Positions 35,001 to 46,300 of a stretch of 64,000 nucleotides of DNA are shown here, in pieces. A program made the translations under genes and the position numbers. The notes under the pieces were generated by a model. The model had not been told where the DNA came from and did not search any database. It worked only from the letters and a program-made list of their open reading frames with translations. Position 1 is the stretch's first letter. Every line of letters begins with the position of its first letter. This stretch comes from Polytrichum commune (Eukaryota; Streptophyta; Polytrichopsida; Polytrichales; Polytrichaceae), in assembly GCA_950295325.1 (NCBI GenBank), contig OX485807.1, forward strand, positions 13,729,001 to 13,793,000, read 5' to 3'.

Positions 35001-35882
35001 GCTTTCAAGTGATCGGCTGATAATACAAAACAGAAATCTAACGTTTACATAAAATTGCAATTCACATGGCTACATAGGGATTGGCAGAATTTAGGAATTT
35101 CTAAGAGGAGACAACTGACAGAAAAGAAAAGGCTTATATGTGTTACAAGGTCAATTTGCCATGTCAAATTATCAAGGATAGAGTGATAGACCAGAAAAAC
35201 AAGCAGCTGAACTTATAGTGAAGGTTTCATGTGATTGTATGATCGTACAAATGCAGACACATACTTCGAAAACCTAATGCTCTGTGAAATTGATGCTGCA
35301 CATGGATACAGAGGAAGTTATTAAGATCTAGGAAAAACCTGAGAGGAGAAAACTCAACAAAAAGGTTAATAATACGAAGCTTACATGGTCGATTTGCCGT
35401 GTGGCCGGAGTCTCCTTACCCTGCACGGCCTCACAGAGATCCTGGTAATAACTGTCCGGGACGGTGGACTGTTTCTTAATGGCACCCGAAACAGCGCGCC
35501 AAACCCGAGGCCGAAGTGCAGGCGGGATTCCCTTCCTGATCAGCTTCTTCAACTGGCCGGAGCCAGTGAAATTAAAATTTGACAGGGAGAGTTGGGAAAC
35601 CAAATTGTTTTCTGATGATAAGGAAGAAATCTCAGGCTGCAAATACCATCCTACGCCCTTGTTGGCTTCCGCTGCCCACCACACCCGCCCTTGCTCCTTA
35701 ACCCTCTCCTTTACTTGGTTCAAAATCGAAGCCTCGTCTCGTGTAACCTCAAGCTCAAATCCATACAAGTCCACCACCTTCACCTTCAAAACCTTCCTGG
35801 CCTTGCTTAACCCTCCTCCCCATGATGATGATTTCTGCGCCACCAATCCGGAGGGCTCTTCCCTCATCCCATGATTTTGCAT
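32058..35882 (-). CDS. RabGAP/TBC-domain protein (406 aa, seven coding exons)
   Basis: A GTPase-activating protein for Rab-type GTPases, which acts in vesicle traffic by speeding GTP hydrolysis on the Rab. Coding exons are 35882-35385, 34492-34376, 34202-34024, 33790-33697, 33503-33426, 33171-33070 and 32210-32058, all with GT-AG borders and consistent phase. The TBC domain spans about residues 111-322, opening with LKKLIRKGIPPALRPRVW. The catalytic arginine finger lies in IDHDLGRT (I164-T171; Arg170), split by intron 1 after residue 166. The glutamine finger is Gln205 in VGYCQGMNYV, split by intron 2. Later motifs WFLCLFAKSLPSE and VWDVLFNEGA are intact. The N-terminus (30-82) resembles plant growth-hormone-regulated TBC proteins. 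The C-terminus (370-406) looks like a short coiled coil (MAELERQVQRL). The start ATG at 35882 is the first in frame after an untranslated exon. Rab specificity cannot be read from the sequence. Confidence 0.93.
32639..32944. mobile_element. MITE-like element inside intron 6 of the TBC gene
   Basis: The left end (32639-32668) and the reverse complement of the right end (32915-32944) share GCCAGGGCTAGA-GCCCACCTC with few differences. The roughly 306-bp interior has a GGTTCAATCACC stretch (near 32740) that resembles a tRNA B box, though no matching A box is convincing. It lies between exon 6 and exon 7, away from the splice sites. Confidence 0.7.
34560..35402. repeat. Tandem array in intron 1 of the TBC gene, reaching the splice donor
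   Basis: Units of about 203-238 bp repeat four times. Landmarks recur in order: CATGTGATTGT-, CAAATGCAGAAACTTACTTC, CCTAATGTTCTG, GGATTATCAAGAT, TTCTAAGAGGAGA and GGTCGATTTGCCATGTCAA. The last landmark is at 34715, 34918, 35143 and 35381. The 35381 copy is the exon 1/intron 1 junction itself. There the sequence ACATGGTCGATTTGCCGTGT covers the last coding bases of exon 1 and its GTAAG donor. Intron copies therefore carry worn duplicates of the exon end and of the donor. Confidence 0.85.
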
Positions 35883-36069
35883 CGTGGTCTTGTTTCAACC
35901 ACAGCAGCAGCTGAACTTGATGGCCTCCGAAACAGCCCAAAAGTTTCTTGTGTAACAACTGAAAGAGGTTGGTGAACCCTTGAATCAAGCCATTGCTTTG
36001 AAAGATGTCGTGCAACAGCCCTCCACATAGTACTCAGCAAATTGCAAAGGCATGCCTAAATTCCTGCAC

Positions 36070-36366
36070 CTACAACACAAAACAGGCATCCATGTATGAT
36101 TCAAAACATGTAACAACACATACATTATATAATACCAGCACATGTAAAGTGTTTTAAATAAATGATATATGCTTGTGCCATGTGTTTTACATTAATGATT
36201 TATGCTTGTTACATGTGTTTAACATACACATGTAAAACACCTGTAGGTATCATGTATGTAAAGTAACAGACACACATGCTGAGCAACAATGAAATCTGAA
36301 GTTGGAAATTTGTCTCTCTTTGTGTGAAATACCTTTATTTCAATGCTGAGGAATTCTGAGAATCAC
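36070..36366 (-). other. Predicted 5' untranslated intron of the TBC gene
   Basis: On the minus strand a donor GGCAG|GTGATTC ends an untranslated exon at 36367, and an acceptor TTGTGTTGTAG precedes 36069, about 190 bp before the ATG. An alternative acceptor six bases on (GTGCAG) is possible. A second copy of the donor-side sequence (ATCACCTGCCGAGCTA on the plus strand) lies 169 bp upstream near 36531, as part of a local tandem duplication at 36355-36660. Confidence 0.5.
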
Positions 36367-36660
36367 CTGCCGAGCTAGAACCCTCCTATCAACACAGACC
36401 CATGTTTCTATACTCCTTCGTGAGTATTTCACGGAGGAACTTGTATCCTAAGGAGATCCTGATCCACAAGCTTGAAATCCACAAACGTGGCAATCTCGGT
36501 CGGCTTGCTGAATTGCCGATATCACCTGCCGAGCTAAAAATCTTCTTGCTCACACTGACCTAAGTGTCACAATCACTTAGAATATTTTTCGTGGATGTGT
36601 CGCGGAAGAGCTTGTACCCTAAGATGCGCGAAATCGACAAATGTGGCATTTGTCTCTTCT
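36355..36660. repeat. Tandem duplication of about 169 bp in the TBC promoter/leader
   Basis: The order ATCACCTGCCGAGCTA, AGAATATTT/GAGTATTTC, CGCGGA/CACGGA, GAGCTTGTACCCTAAG, CGACAAATGTGGCA occurs twice, beginning near 36362 and 36531. The duplicated unit includes the candidate untranslated-exon donor. Confidence 0.65.
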
Positions 36661-39600
36661 CTTCTCCCACCCCTTGCATCGTCATCGGCTAGTTGCTTTG
36701 GTAAGAAGAATCACCTCTGTACAAATGTGGCAAACCCCCAAGGCACGATTTCCTCACCAATAATGCCATCATAATGCCATCATCGGCTACGGCAATCTCG
36801 TAATAAGTCCACTCAGAGCGCCATCGTCATAATCATTCATTTCTCGCACATCCGAATCCTCAAATTCCAGTTCTCCCCTATTGTGCTCTTGCGATCCTTA
36901 TGGCTGCGAGCTCAATGGCTCGATGCCATTGTTACCTACAACATTCTGCCCTACAAAATTCTGTCACCCCGCAATCCACAGTACTTACTTACACATATAA
37001 CTTACAATTCAGAGTAAAGCCACAGCCCACATCCCTCTTTCACATGCTCACTTGTGCAAATCCCCCTAATTCGGATGCACATTTCCAAAATTACAACTGC
37101 CAGCTCCACGTTGAGCAGATCGCTCCCGAGTGAATTAGGAAAACTCCAATCCCACAAATTCCTGGAAGTGCATGCCCTCCGGATATCAGAACCAGGGTAT
37201 CACCGGACTACATAACCAGCGAGAGGAGAGTGGATCGCATCTAAGAGCAGAAGGGTGGTTAACAGATCTCGTCATAAATCTCATCCATGGAGGTAAGATA
37301 TCATCCATAATTTCCAGATTATGTCCATGAGTTGATTGGATATGGACTAAATAACTAGTGAGAGGAAAGCGGATGACAAGCCACTCCAACTTGTCATCCA
37401 CCTACTTGTGCTGCTTATCCAGTTCATAACCAATCAATTCATGGATAGAATACGGAAGTTATGGATGAAATTGCATCTTCACGGATGAGATTTTGTGAGG
37501 CGTTGTGATAACCCTTTTGCTCTTGGATGAGCGATCAATTATGGGTGTAAGATATGTGGCTTTATTGTGGGCTTTTCTGACTCCATAAACATTTTGGAGC
37601 GTTGGAGTGAACCGAGGATTGTCTCATTCAATTACCGATTGCAAACTATGTAGATTTGTCATCTCAACTTTCAAAAATGGAGTTGAGATGTAAAGAAGAA
37701 ACAAGAAAAAAGCATGATGAACTTTGGCGTTTTGCTTACGTTCGTGTGAACCTATTGACCATGTCATGTGTTGAGATGCAAAAATTATAGAAGTTTATCT
37801 TTCTCTTCAAAGTTAGAGGTGATCATGTAAACTATGTCATTTGTGTTCACAATTGAACCTAGAATGGTGTCTATATTTTGAGAACAAAGTTCGGTCTCAT
37901 TGTAACACATGACTTATTGGTAAGCATTATTTCCGTACAAACCTTGCCATATGCCAATGATAAATGGGTGTCTAATTGAGTAGAGCGACCACATAAGACC
38001 CACATACCTTAGTATCTTATTAATTTCATCACAAATCATTTTCTCGAGTGGAGGTGCCACGTGTTAGGCAATGCTCAGTTGCAACTTGTAAAAAATGAGA
38101 TGTGGGATCAAAAAAATCAACTCAATTTTGGCAATCAAAGTGCCTATAACTTTAAAAGGTACTACGGTAACTTGATAGATGTTGAGCAATCGCCTTCAGA
38201 AGTAGTTGGGAAATGTGACCCAACAACTCTATCAATGTCTGGAGAGATTGCATAGAAAATGGGTTGAGATCCAAGTGTTTCCAAATCCAATTAGTTTCAT
38301 GTTGGTGTCTTACAATTTTCTTTTATTAACTCTGCCATGTGGGGAAGAGACCCAAGGGAGGTCTTTGAAATGGGGCCAGAAATTGATAAACAACCCAAAC
38401 AGACCATGCATGTATGGTGTTAATTAATAACTCATTCTTCAAGTGGGGTCCAATTACAAGTGATGATTCTTGGTATAAAGTGGTTTGTAAAATGAGACAA
38501 AGTAGATCTCAATTGAAGAATTATTGGGTTGAAAATTTGAAAAGTTGGAAAAGGTGAAAGTTATTGGGTATCAATGCATCCATGTTTTATCGACTCCGGG
38601 TATCTGAGAGTGGTTTGTGGGACAAAGCACCTCACTTATTATACACCCAAAGAGAGCTTGTGAAGCTGATTGAAATTTTAGGGTTTAAGGATTAAGTCAA
38701 GCATTGGAAAATTTCACCCACAAACTTTGGGAAAGGCGCCTAGACTTATTGCATTATGGCAGGCAAAGATTCGGGCACACTCGACCATACGGAAACCAAG
38801 TCCACCCAAATCCAATCGAAGGTGTAGTTCGAACTATCAAACTTAGGGCCCATTTATTAGACTACGGTGAAGAAGTGCACTGGTCGAGAAGTTTATGGGA
38901 ATGGAGCAATACGATTGGCTACGAAATGGGTTCTTCATCAGCTAGGGTTTTACACTACAGCCACGACTTCTCTGGTGGAGAACTTCAAGCATGGATGAAA
39001 AGATGACATGGCTGCCAACATGGCAACACCTTTTGCTAGGGGAGTTCTCTAGAGGTCAAGTTTCTTGAGGAACCCTTGCACAAGAAACTTGGCCTTTGGA
39101 AAACTCCAACTTGAGGCCTCCCTTTTTTTTTCTTATTGTTTTTCCATCTTGTCCATCATACCAGTTGTTGCCCCAAATAACCTTGTCTTGGGCTAAAATT
39201 CTTGACCAACCGATGCACTTCTTCATTGTAGTCTAAACCGACCCTCAAGTAGGTGTCTTGGTTAGACCATGTCACATGCGTAATGCAAGTAAGTTACACG
39301 AGGGTTGTTGCGAACAATTCCACAGACATGTTTTAAAGTAAGCGGGCCTATTTCGGTTCCCAACCTTATCTTAATCATACATTTGTATTATCTATGTGGT
39401 GCATGGTTAGATGTGGATCCAAGAATAGATACGTAAAGACTTGGTTTTATAAGAGATTGGACTACGTGCTCAAAAAGTGTCAACTATTCTCCATTAAGTA
39501 GTTAACATTAATCAAGGCAATTTATATGACTGTTCAAGAAGAAGAAAAAGAATCTTTGTTTTGATAGTGAATGAAAATTTTATATGAGGGGTATGAAATT

Positions 39601-40349
39601 TGAAAAATATGAGGAAAATGGATAAAAAAATTAGTAATCCTTGGGGGATGACTTAGAAAAACTTAGTTGGAATGGTGCAACCAAAGATATGGTGTAGTCT
39701 AATATTTGTACCTAAAAAAAATACATAAGGTCATGTATAACATATCCAAATAAAGTTAAATATAATGCATTGTGTGGGATAAATTAACTTCATGTTGATA
39801 ATAGAGCATTTGTGTATTGTTTGTGCCATTGAGTGTGCAATGACAATATTTTGAAATATAAGTTATTGAAGTCTAGAATTTGTGGTTGTCAATACAAAAG
39901 CAATGGCCATTTGGAACTGAATGCTTCTTAATGTCATTCCTTGATAACTTAGTCTTAGTGTTGGAACTGAAGTTGTTAACAATGTGTTTGTCTTTGATAT
40001 TTGGATTTCGTTATTTTGATTTACTTCAATTAGTAATGATAAATTCATGGGTTGAACCTCCACCTCCCCCCCCCCCTCCCTTCACAATTTGTAAGTAATT
40101 ATGTGGACCCTTAAAACTCTTATGAAAGCAAAATACTTCAATTATTGAATGGTTCATTTTATTAATCTGGGCCATCAAAATCCCCCCTACAATAATACCT
40201 CTAGGTTGCACATGATATACAACCCTCCCCAATGAATCCCCCCCCCCCCTTAGCCTTAATCTAGATTTGCTATTCACCTCATACTAATTGCATATTCAAT
40301 ATCTTAGAAGAAGTGGGTGCAATGTGACAATTGGTTGCTATAAGCCCAC
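36661..40349. other. Gene-free stretch with one dispersed repeat
   Basis: No gene is supported. The stretch 37190-37540 is an inverted relative of the repeat at 14.6-15.1 kb. An open frame at 38704-39006 starts with TTG and has no known domain. Poly-C runs lie at 40067-40076 and 40238-40248. Confidence 0.55.
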
Positions 40350-40713
40350 GTACCTCTCGGGGGGGGGGGGGGGGCACTGTGTTAAAAAGTTAAGGATATA
40401 GGTGCGAACAACCACTATTTTATAGGGGGGTATTACTTTCAATTCTCTTATTTTTTTCACATGCTATCATTATGTAAATTTCTACTTTGGGTTAATAGAA
40501 AAATGGCTTGCATTACTTATAATTCCAAATTACCTATTATTCCATACCCTATAGTACTTTAAAGATGTCCAATGCCATTTTTGATACCCTATATTACTCT
40601 TAAGTCGATTTATAATTTTTAGCTCCCATGTTTTTAAAATACCCTATCATTTGTTCGCACGTATATTGCTACTCCAACCAATGACTACCCCCCCCCCCCC
40701 CCCCGAGACGTAC
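40350..40713. mobile_element. MITE-like element with poly-G in both inverted ends
   Basis: The left end reads GTACCTCTC followed by 16 G (40359-40374). The reverse complement of the right end reads GTACGTCTC followed by 17 G (40688-40704). Further in, GTGCGAACAA occurs in both ends (about 40401 and inverted near 40655). The interior has TTTTATAGGG/TAGGGTATTTT blocks that also pair loosely. The target-site duplication is not clear. Confidence 0.6.
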
Positions 40714-40929
40714 CTTATTGGCTCTACCCCATGTGCATCAAAGCTCTCCACTCCATTAGAATCTTAGGTTCATAACTTTGCCCTTGAATGAACGAGTGTG
40801 GATGAATGGATCATCTTGTTTTGCACAACTTTGAAATGACTTCCTAATTAAATGTTGTCATTTCCAAGTTCTCTTATTCCACTTATATTTGTGCAAATAT
40901 ACTTTATGCATGCACACACACACCCTAGA

Positions 40930-41085
40930 GGGTGGACTTTTCATACCACCTATGAACTAATGCAAGTGTAAGAAGAGGTATTATTTGAGGCATCAACGTA
41001 CATAATATACATAAGGGAGAGGTATTAATTTTCTCTAGTGTGTACATTAAAAAGGACTCTTAATTTATTCTTTCAAATAAGGGCT
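40930..41085 (-). repeat. Dispersed repeat, inverted relative of 25551-25705
   Basis: The reverse complement matches 25551-25705 over about 155 bp. It abuts the inverted-repeat element that begins at 41087, so that element may have inserted at its edge. Confidence 0.8.
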
Positions 41086-41086
41086 A

Positions 41087-41302
41087 TTACTTTACCCACG
41101 GGCTAATTTATTTTTTCAAATAAGGGGCTAGTTCTAAGGGGCTAATTTGATGCAAAGGACAAGCAACTTACAAGAAATTGCCTCAAGGGAAGAAAAATCA
41201 AATTCCATAAATTTATGTAATTTCTCTTCGAGAGGGGCGGTGTTCCTTTTTATATGTAACAATCCACCACCGAAAGGTCGAAGTAGCCCGTGGGTAAAGT
41301 AA
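41087..41302. mobile_element. MITE-like element with perfect 19-bp inverted ends
   Basis: TTACTTTACCCACGGGCTA at 41087-41105 is found inverted and unchanged at 41284-41302. The 178-bp interior is non-coding, with short GGGGCTA repeats near the left end. No unambiguous target-site duplication is seen. Confidence 0.75.
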
Positions 41303-43372
41303 CTCTCCATACATGCTTGCCTCCATGAGAGGCGAGCGTTTCTATCTATTTATCCATCTAACAAATATTTAAAAAATAAATCTACCAAATTGCAAACCTC
41401 ATCAATTCTTGCAACCAAATTGGGAACTTTGCTCTCATAGACACGAGCACCCATAATAACAAACCCCACTCCGGATACCACCACCCACTATGGCTTTTAA
41501 ATTGCACATATGCAATGATACACGCCGCACATGTATGGCATATGGCTATGACCAAACATAGTACATATAAAAGGAGCCCCACTACAACCATTTGCAATAA
41601 CACAAACACTAAAAAAGAAGAGAGTCCAAATAATCAAATTCACTTTCTCCTATGATAGATACAAAGGCAAAGCCATCCAAATTATAACACAATATACACA
41701 CTTAAAATCCCAACGGTGGACCTCTTAAACTTTAATAACTGCATGAGTAAGAGGAGCCATCAAAATACTCGAAGAGCTAGCTCCCCCCTTCCCGCTCCCG
41801 GTCCAAAAAGACCATGAAAGAGGTGAGGTACTCTCCAAATTGATCACTTCTAAGTGACCTCTTCTAATTTGTGTGCGCATATGAACCCCAATGCGGTAAC
41901 TTGATATTATAATCTTCGCAATTCGCGAACCTATCCCCGACCCAATTTAACAGCTATAAAACGTCTCTGGAGTCAGAAGTGCCCTCAATGTTACAGAGAT
42001 TTGAACTTCAAAACGGTGATTTGACCGCTAAAAATCAGTAGAAACTGGAGGATGGCGAGCTGGGACACCGCAAAATTTAAACAATCCATTTTGGAAGGTG
42101 AGCAGTGGGAGTACAGATTGTGAGTAACTGGCTTTGATTGCGTGCATTTACAAAGTACAGACACAGACCCAGAATCCTGCTTTGAGTCTATTGTGAATAA
42201 CATAGACTTGCATGTTATTCAAAGTTGTTGAATGGCAATCAGAATAGAAATCCAGAAGATCCGCAGTAGTTTGAAACACAAATACAGTATGAACAAATCA
42301 CTAGAATTTCCGCATTCCGTAATTCCAGTGCAACACAGTAGTATAGAAAACTTGTAAGCCTAGGGTGGAAAACTGTTTGTGGCACTTTAGAACCTGGTTT
42401 GGAGCTGCTAAATGGTGTCAATGAACCCCTCAATGGTGTCAATGAACCCCTCAATGGTGTCAATGAATTCCTCTCAAATCCCACCTTTTTGAAGACATGG
42501 CTCCCTATCTCTATGTGAAATAACAACTCATAAATCCATTGAAAGCATGAGGGTCTGGTAAATCCAGATAGAACATATTCTGTCATAATTTTAAAGCCCA
42601 CACGTATTTATGAATACATGATCACACAAAATTCATCTTCCTACATCTTCATGGAAACTTTAAACCTGCATGAAAGTTTTGGGATACTGTTAACATGGAA
42701 CAACTCGAGTTTTTGACCACGAGTTAATAATTGAGTTAATAACAAAACTCACCACCCAATTCCCAGATAAAACCCAATTCTCTATACCAGCAATGCATGA
42801 AAGCGTGGATGAGGTGCACAAAGTTGGAATCAATCAAGTGTATTTCTGGTTCTCTCTCAAGAGTCAAAAGAGGAGAAACAATGACATTTCTTGGAGAACC
42901 CTGGGAAAATCCATATCTTGATGGCTTCTCAAGGCACAAAAAAAATTCTCCCTACTTTTGGACTAATAGCACCGAAGAAGACCTCCAGGACGGCGCCTTT
43001 CACAGGATGTGTAAGGAGCATGTTTGTCCCTGCATAGCCATCCATGGCGATATATTCAGGCTTGAATGTGATCAGTGGAGGTTCTAAAATATCCAAGAGA
43101 AAAAAGGTTGGATGGAGCTACGACATTCAAGGAGTTTTCAGATTGTTGCCTCCGCAGCTCATGACTTTTAGCTCTTGACACTAATTCCTGATCATCAGAA
43201 GTCTGTAAAAGTCTTTATAAGTTCCAATCGTTGCTGATGTTTCGGAATTACTCAACCCATGTAGGTCGTCAAAGAACCTCCTGCTCAAACAGCCACATTT
43301 ACAGTCGATTGCCTGCAAGCATCAGGTCAAAACTCATTGCAAGGAAAATTAACATTGCATGGAAAACATTCT
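41303..43372. other. Gene-free stretch and 3' flank of the CTL gene
   Basis: No further gene is supported. A three-copy 21-bp minisatellite lies at 42411-42473. The part next to 43373 should hold the CTL 3' untranslated region. Confidence 0.5.
42411..42473. repeat. 21-bp minisatellite, three copies
   Basis: AATGGTGTCAATGAACCCCTC occurs at 42411 and 42432, with a third copy from 42453 carrying two changes near its end. On the minus strand it encodes a seven-residue repeat (LTPLRGS type) in an unsupported frame. Confidence 0.95.
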
Positions 43373-46300
43373 TCATGAATCGTCGTCGCTGCGGTCGTCA
43401 CTTGAGTCCCGGTCACTCTGACTCTGATCCTCAAACCTGCCATGCCTCTTGAAATCTCGTTCAGCCTCTGCAGCTTCTTGGCGCTCCACAAAAGTGTTCA
43501 AAGTTTCAACAAGGGAGTGAGGTGCAAACAATGCAGTGCCATTGTGCTCCTCAGAGTCCATGCAGAGAGACATTAGTGTTGTGTCGAGTGCCATCTCTGC
43601 AACGGCAAAGAAAATCGATGCCGTGACGTATCCAATTCCCCAGCAAAACTGCAAACCTCAAATGGCGGAGGATCAGTTGGTGAATCTACAAGTCATAGTG
43701 CATGAATTCACAAAATGATTTTAAGAGCCTATATGTACCAAAACCATAGACCCTAAACCCTAGACATATCTAATACAAAAATCTTTTTTCTGGAAAGATG
43801 AACGTTTCTTGGTTCAATTGATTGGTGGCAATAGAAAACTTACCAGCACAGGAAACAGGGGTGACGACACGCGGTGTTGACTTGTTTTGTAACGGTGTGT
43901 GTCTAGCATGAGAGAGGCAAAAAACGCAGAGGCAAAGCTCACACACAGCTTTCCAAGAAAGAGAATGAGATCTCCAATGGCTATAACTGTTGCAACCCTC
44001 AATTTGTTACTTCCGATCAACTTTGTTGCTCTCCCTGCAGCTCCACAGAACTCAGTTCCTGAGATCGCAATCTGCATCATATATTCAGCACCAGAACAAC
44101 AGTCTATCAAATCAAATAGAGATCGCAGCAGACACAACAAGCATTTGGAGTGTTTTCCTTAATGAAAAGGGGTAAGAAATGTCCTCCTCAACGTAACAAA
44201 GGTAATGCATAAGAGGAATCTTTGCCATGGTCTGAGATGCAAGTCGGACATATTAACACATAATTTCAAATGCTAGATTGCATATTTGGAAATTCCACAG
44301 CAAACAGATATGTCCTTTGACATAACTTTTCACAGGGTGCTATTGCTGCTTGGTTCACAGATATCAGTATAGATCCTCCATGTGAGAAAGTATCGAAATT
44401 ATATTACTCTTTCAGCAGATTTTATGTGTTCGCCCATGCTAAAGCAGATCGAAAGCAACCCGGCGTTTGCACGCACCACAATATATGCATTTCTGTTGAT
44501 GTAGGTGAGGGTCCAATCAAGGCAACTGAGGCAGCACATGCCACCACGGCCATGGCTGGAGACCACAGTGCCATTGGGCATGGTCATCTCCGCCGACTTC
44601 AGCTTCGACCTCAGGTTTTCCAGGATGAAATTGAACGTCTCAATCGGCGGTACTACGAGTGACCCAAGTGATATAGAACCCAGATTGTAGCGCGACACTT
44701 GTTTTGCGGCAGAGAAGACCGGAAACCAACCCATTCCCTTCCAAGTTGACCCCTCTCCTCCATTCCACAGCTGCCATTCCACAGAGAGTTCAAACTCATT
44801 ATTATTCACCAATGTGTCAGGAGCTGCATGCACACAACATTCTTGAGTAGCTTAAGTACGTTCCAATACAAATGGAATAAATCCAAGGTAATCCGCATAA
44901 CCTGAAAATGATTCCACTGATAACACACCTCTTCAACTGTATGTTGGTAGATGAAAGAAGGCTTTGTGTCCGAAGATAGGCATCAACAATGAGTTGACTG
45001 TCAACTAATGACTATGCTACGACTATTGAATTCATGCATTTACTCAAGGACCTTGATCCTTCAGATTTTATTCTTGGAGCTAGAATAGAAGGAGAACTGC
45101 CTTACACATGCTTAAGAATGCACGTGGCATGCATGAAGCTGCTAAAACCTTCAGGATACTTTGCAATGTTGGAAATCGTTACATAGCAATGTGCTCCACA
45201 AAACCCTAAACCCTAAACCTTAGACCCAAACTGATAGCAGAGAGACTGGATATGGGTGTATATCGTACAGCAGTTTCTCCTCGTGCCCAGTAATAGGCGG
45301 CAACAGCGCCAGCAAGTGTTGTGACGGTGCATGCCATGATGAAATGAGTGACCCAGTAGAGGCTGAGAAAATGGTACAGAATGGCCCACACGATGTGCTT
45401 CGTGTGGTGGAATGTGAATCCGCAGCACAAACTTGTAACCCTAACCTCCCCGGCGCTGAAGAGATACAATGTTGCAGCCACCCAGTACATGAGGAAAATG
45501 CTCAGAATAACAAAAGGGATAAGAGGGTAGATGATGAGACTCGGTATAGCAATCACAGCCCGCAGTGCCACCTGCGCAGGAAAATGAAAACAGTTGTAGA
45601 ATTTGCATCAGAAGTGCAATTAACATTCAAGAACCACACCTAACCAAAATCATCAGTTTACAACTCTATGCAAATTTATTGATCTGTTTGCAAGCCGTCA
45701 ATTTGGGGTTAATGTCAGCGTGAACAAATCTGGAGCATAACTCTGCAGCCCTCCTCTTACCTTGATGACTGCAATGGCGACAGAGATGCGATGAAGAAGA
45801 GCTACTGTGACAGTGACAGTGAGGACAAGCACAAAAGTAACAAAAACTGCCACCACCTTCAAGTGGCTTTGCTCCTGCAATGACAACACCCAAATTCACC
45901 AGCATCGTCATCAACATCATCAACATGAGAATCAGGATAGAAGCACAAATATGATCTGAACAAACCTCGAAGCTGAAATTTGAGATGTTCGGTTAAAATT
46001 CTACTTACAACTGAGGAGGTCCAAATGGCATAGGCTGCTTTCGGGCCAATTACAGCCGTCACTGCATCATTACCTATCCACCCCACTGGTCACACATACC
46101 ATGTCCAATTTCAGCAACAGCAATTTCAAGTTCCAAATATGATACTACTCCAGAAACACAATACATTGCATTGTCAACATGTGGCTTGAAAAGAATTTCA
46201 TTTCAAAATAAAAATCACCGGCTAAACCGCTTGATAAAGCCAGATAAAATTGAAAGATGCTGAACAAGCAGGAAAAATCTAAGGAATGATATTTCCACCT

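Noticed and set aside
38704-39006. Open frame of 100 codons
   Set aside because: No ATG start, no domain and no neighbouring exons in phase.
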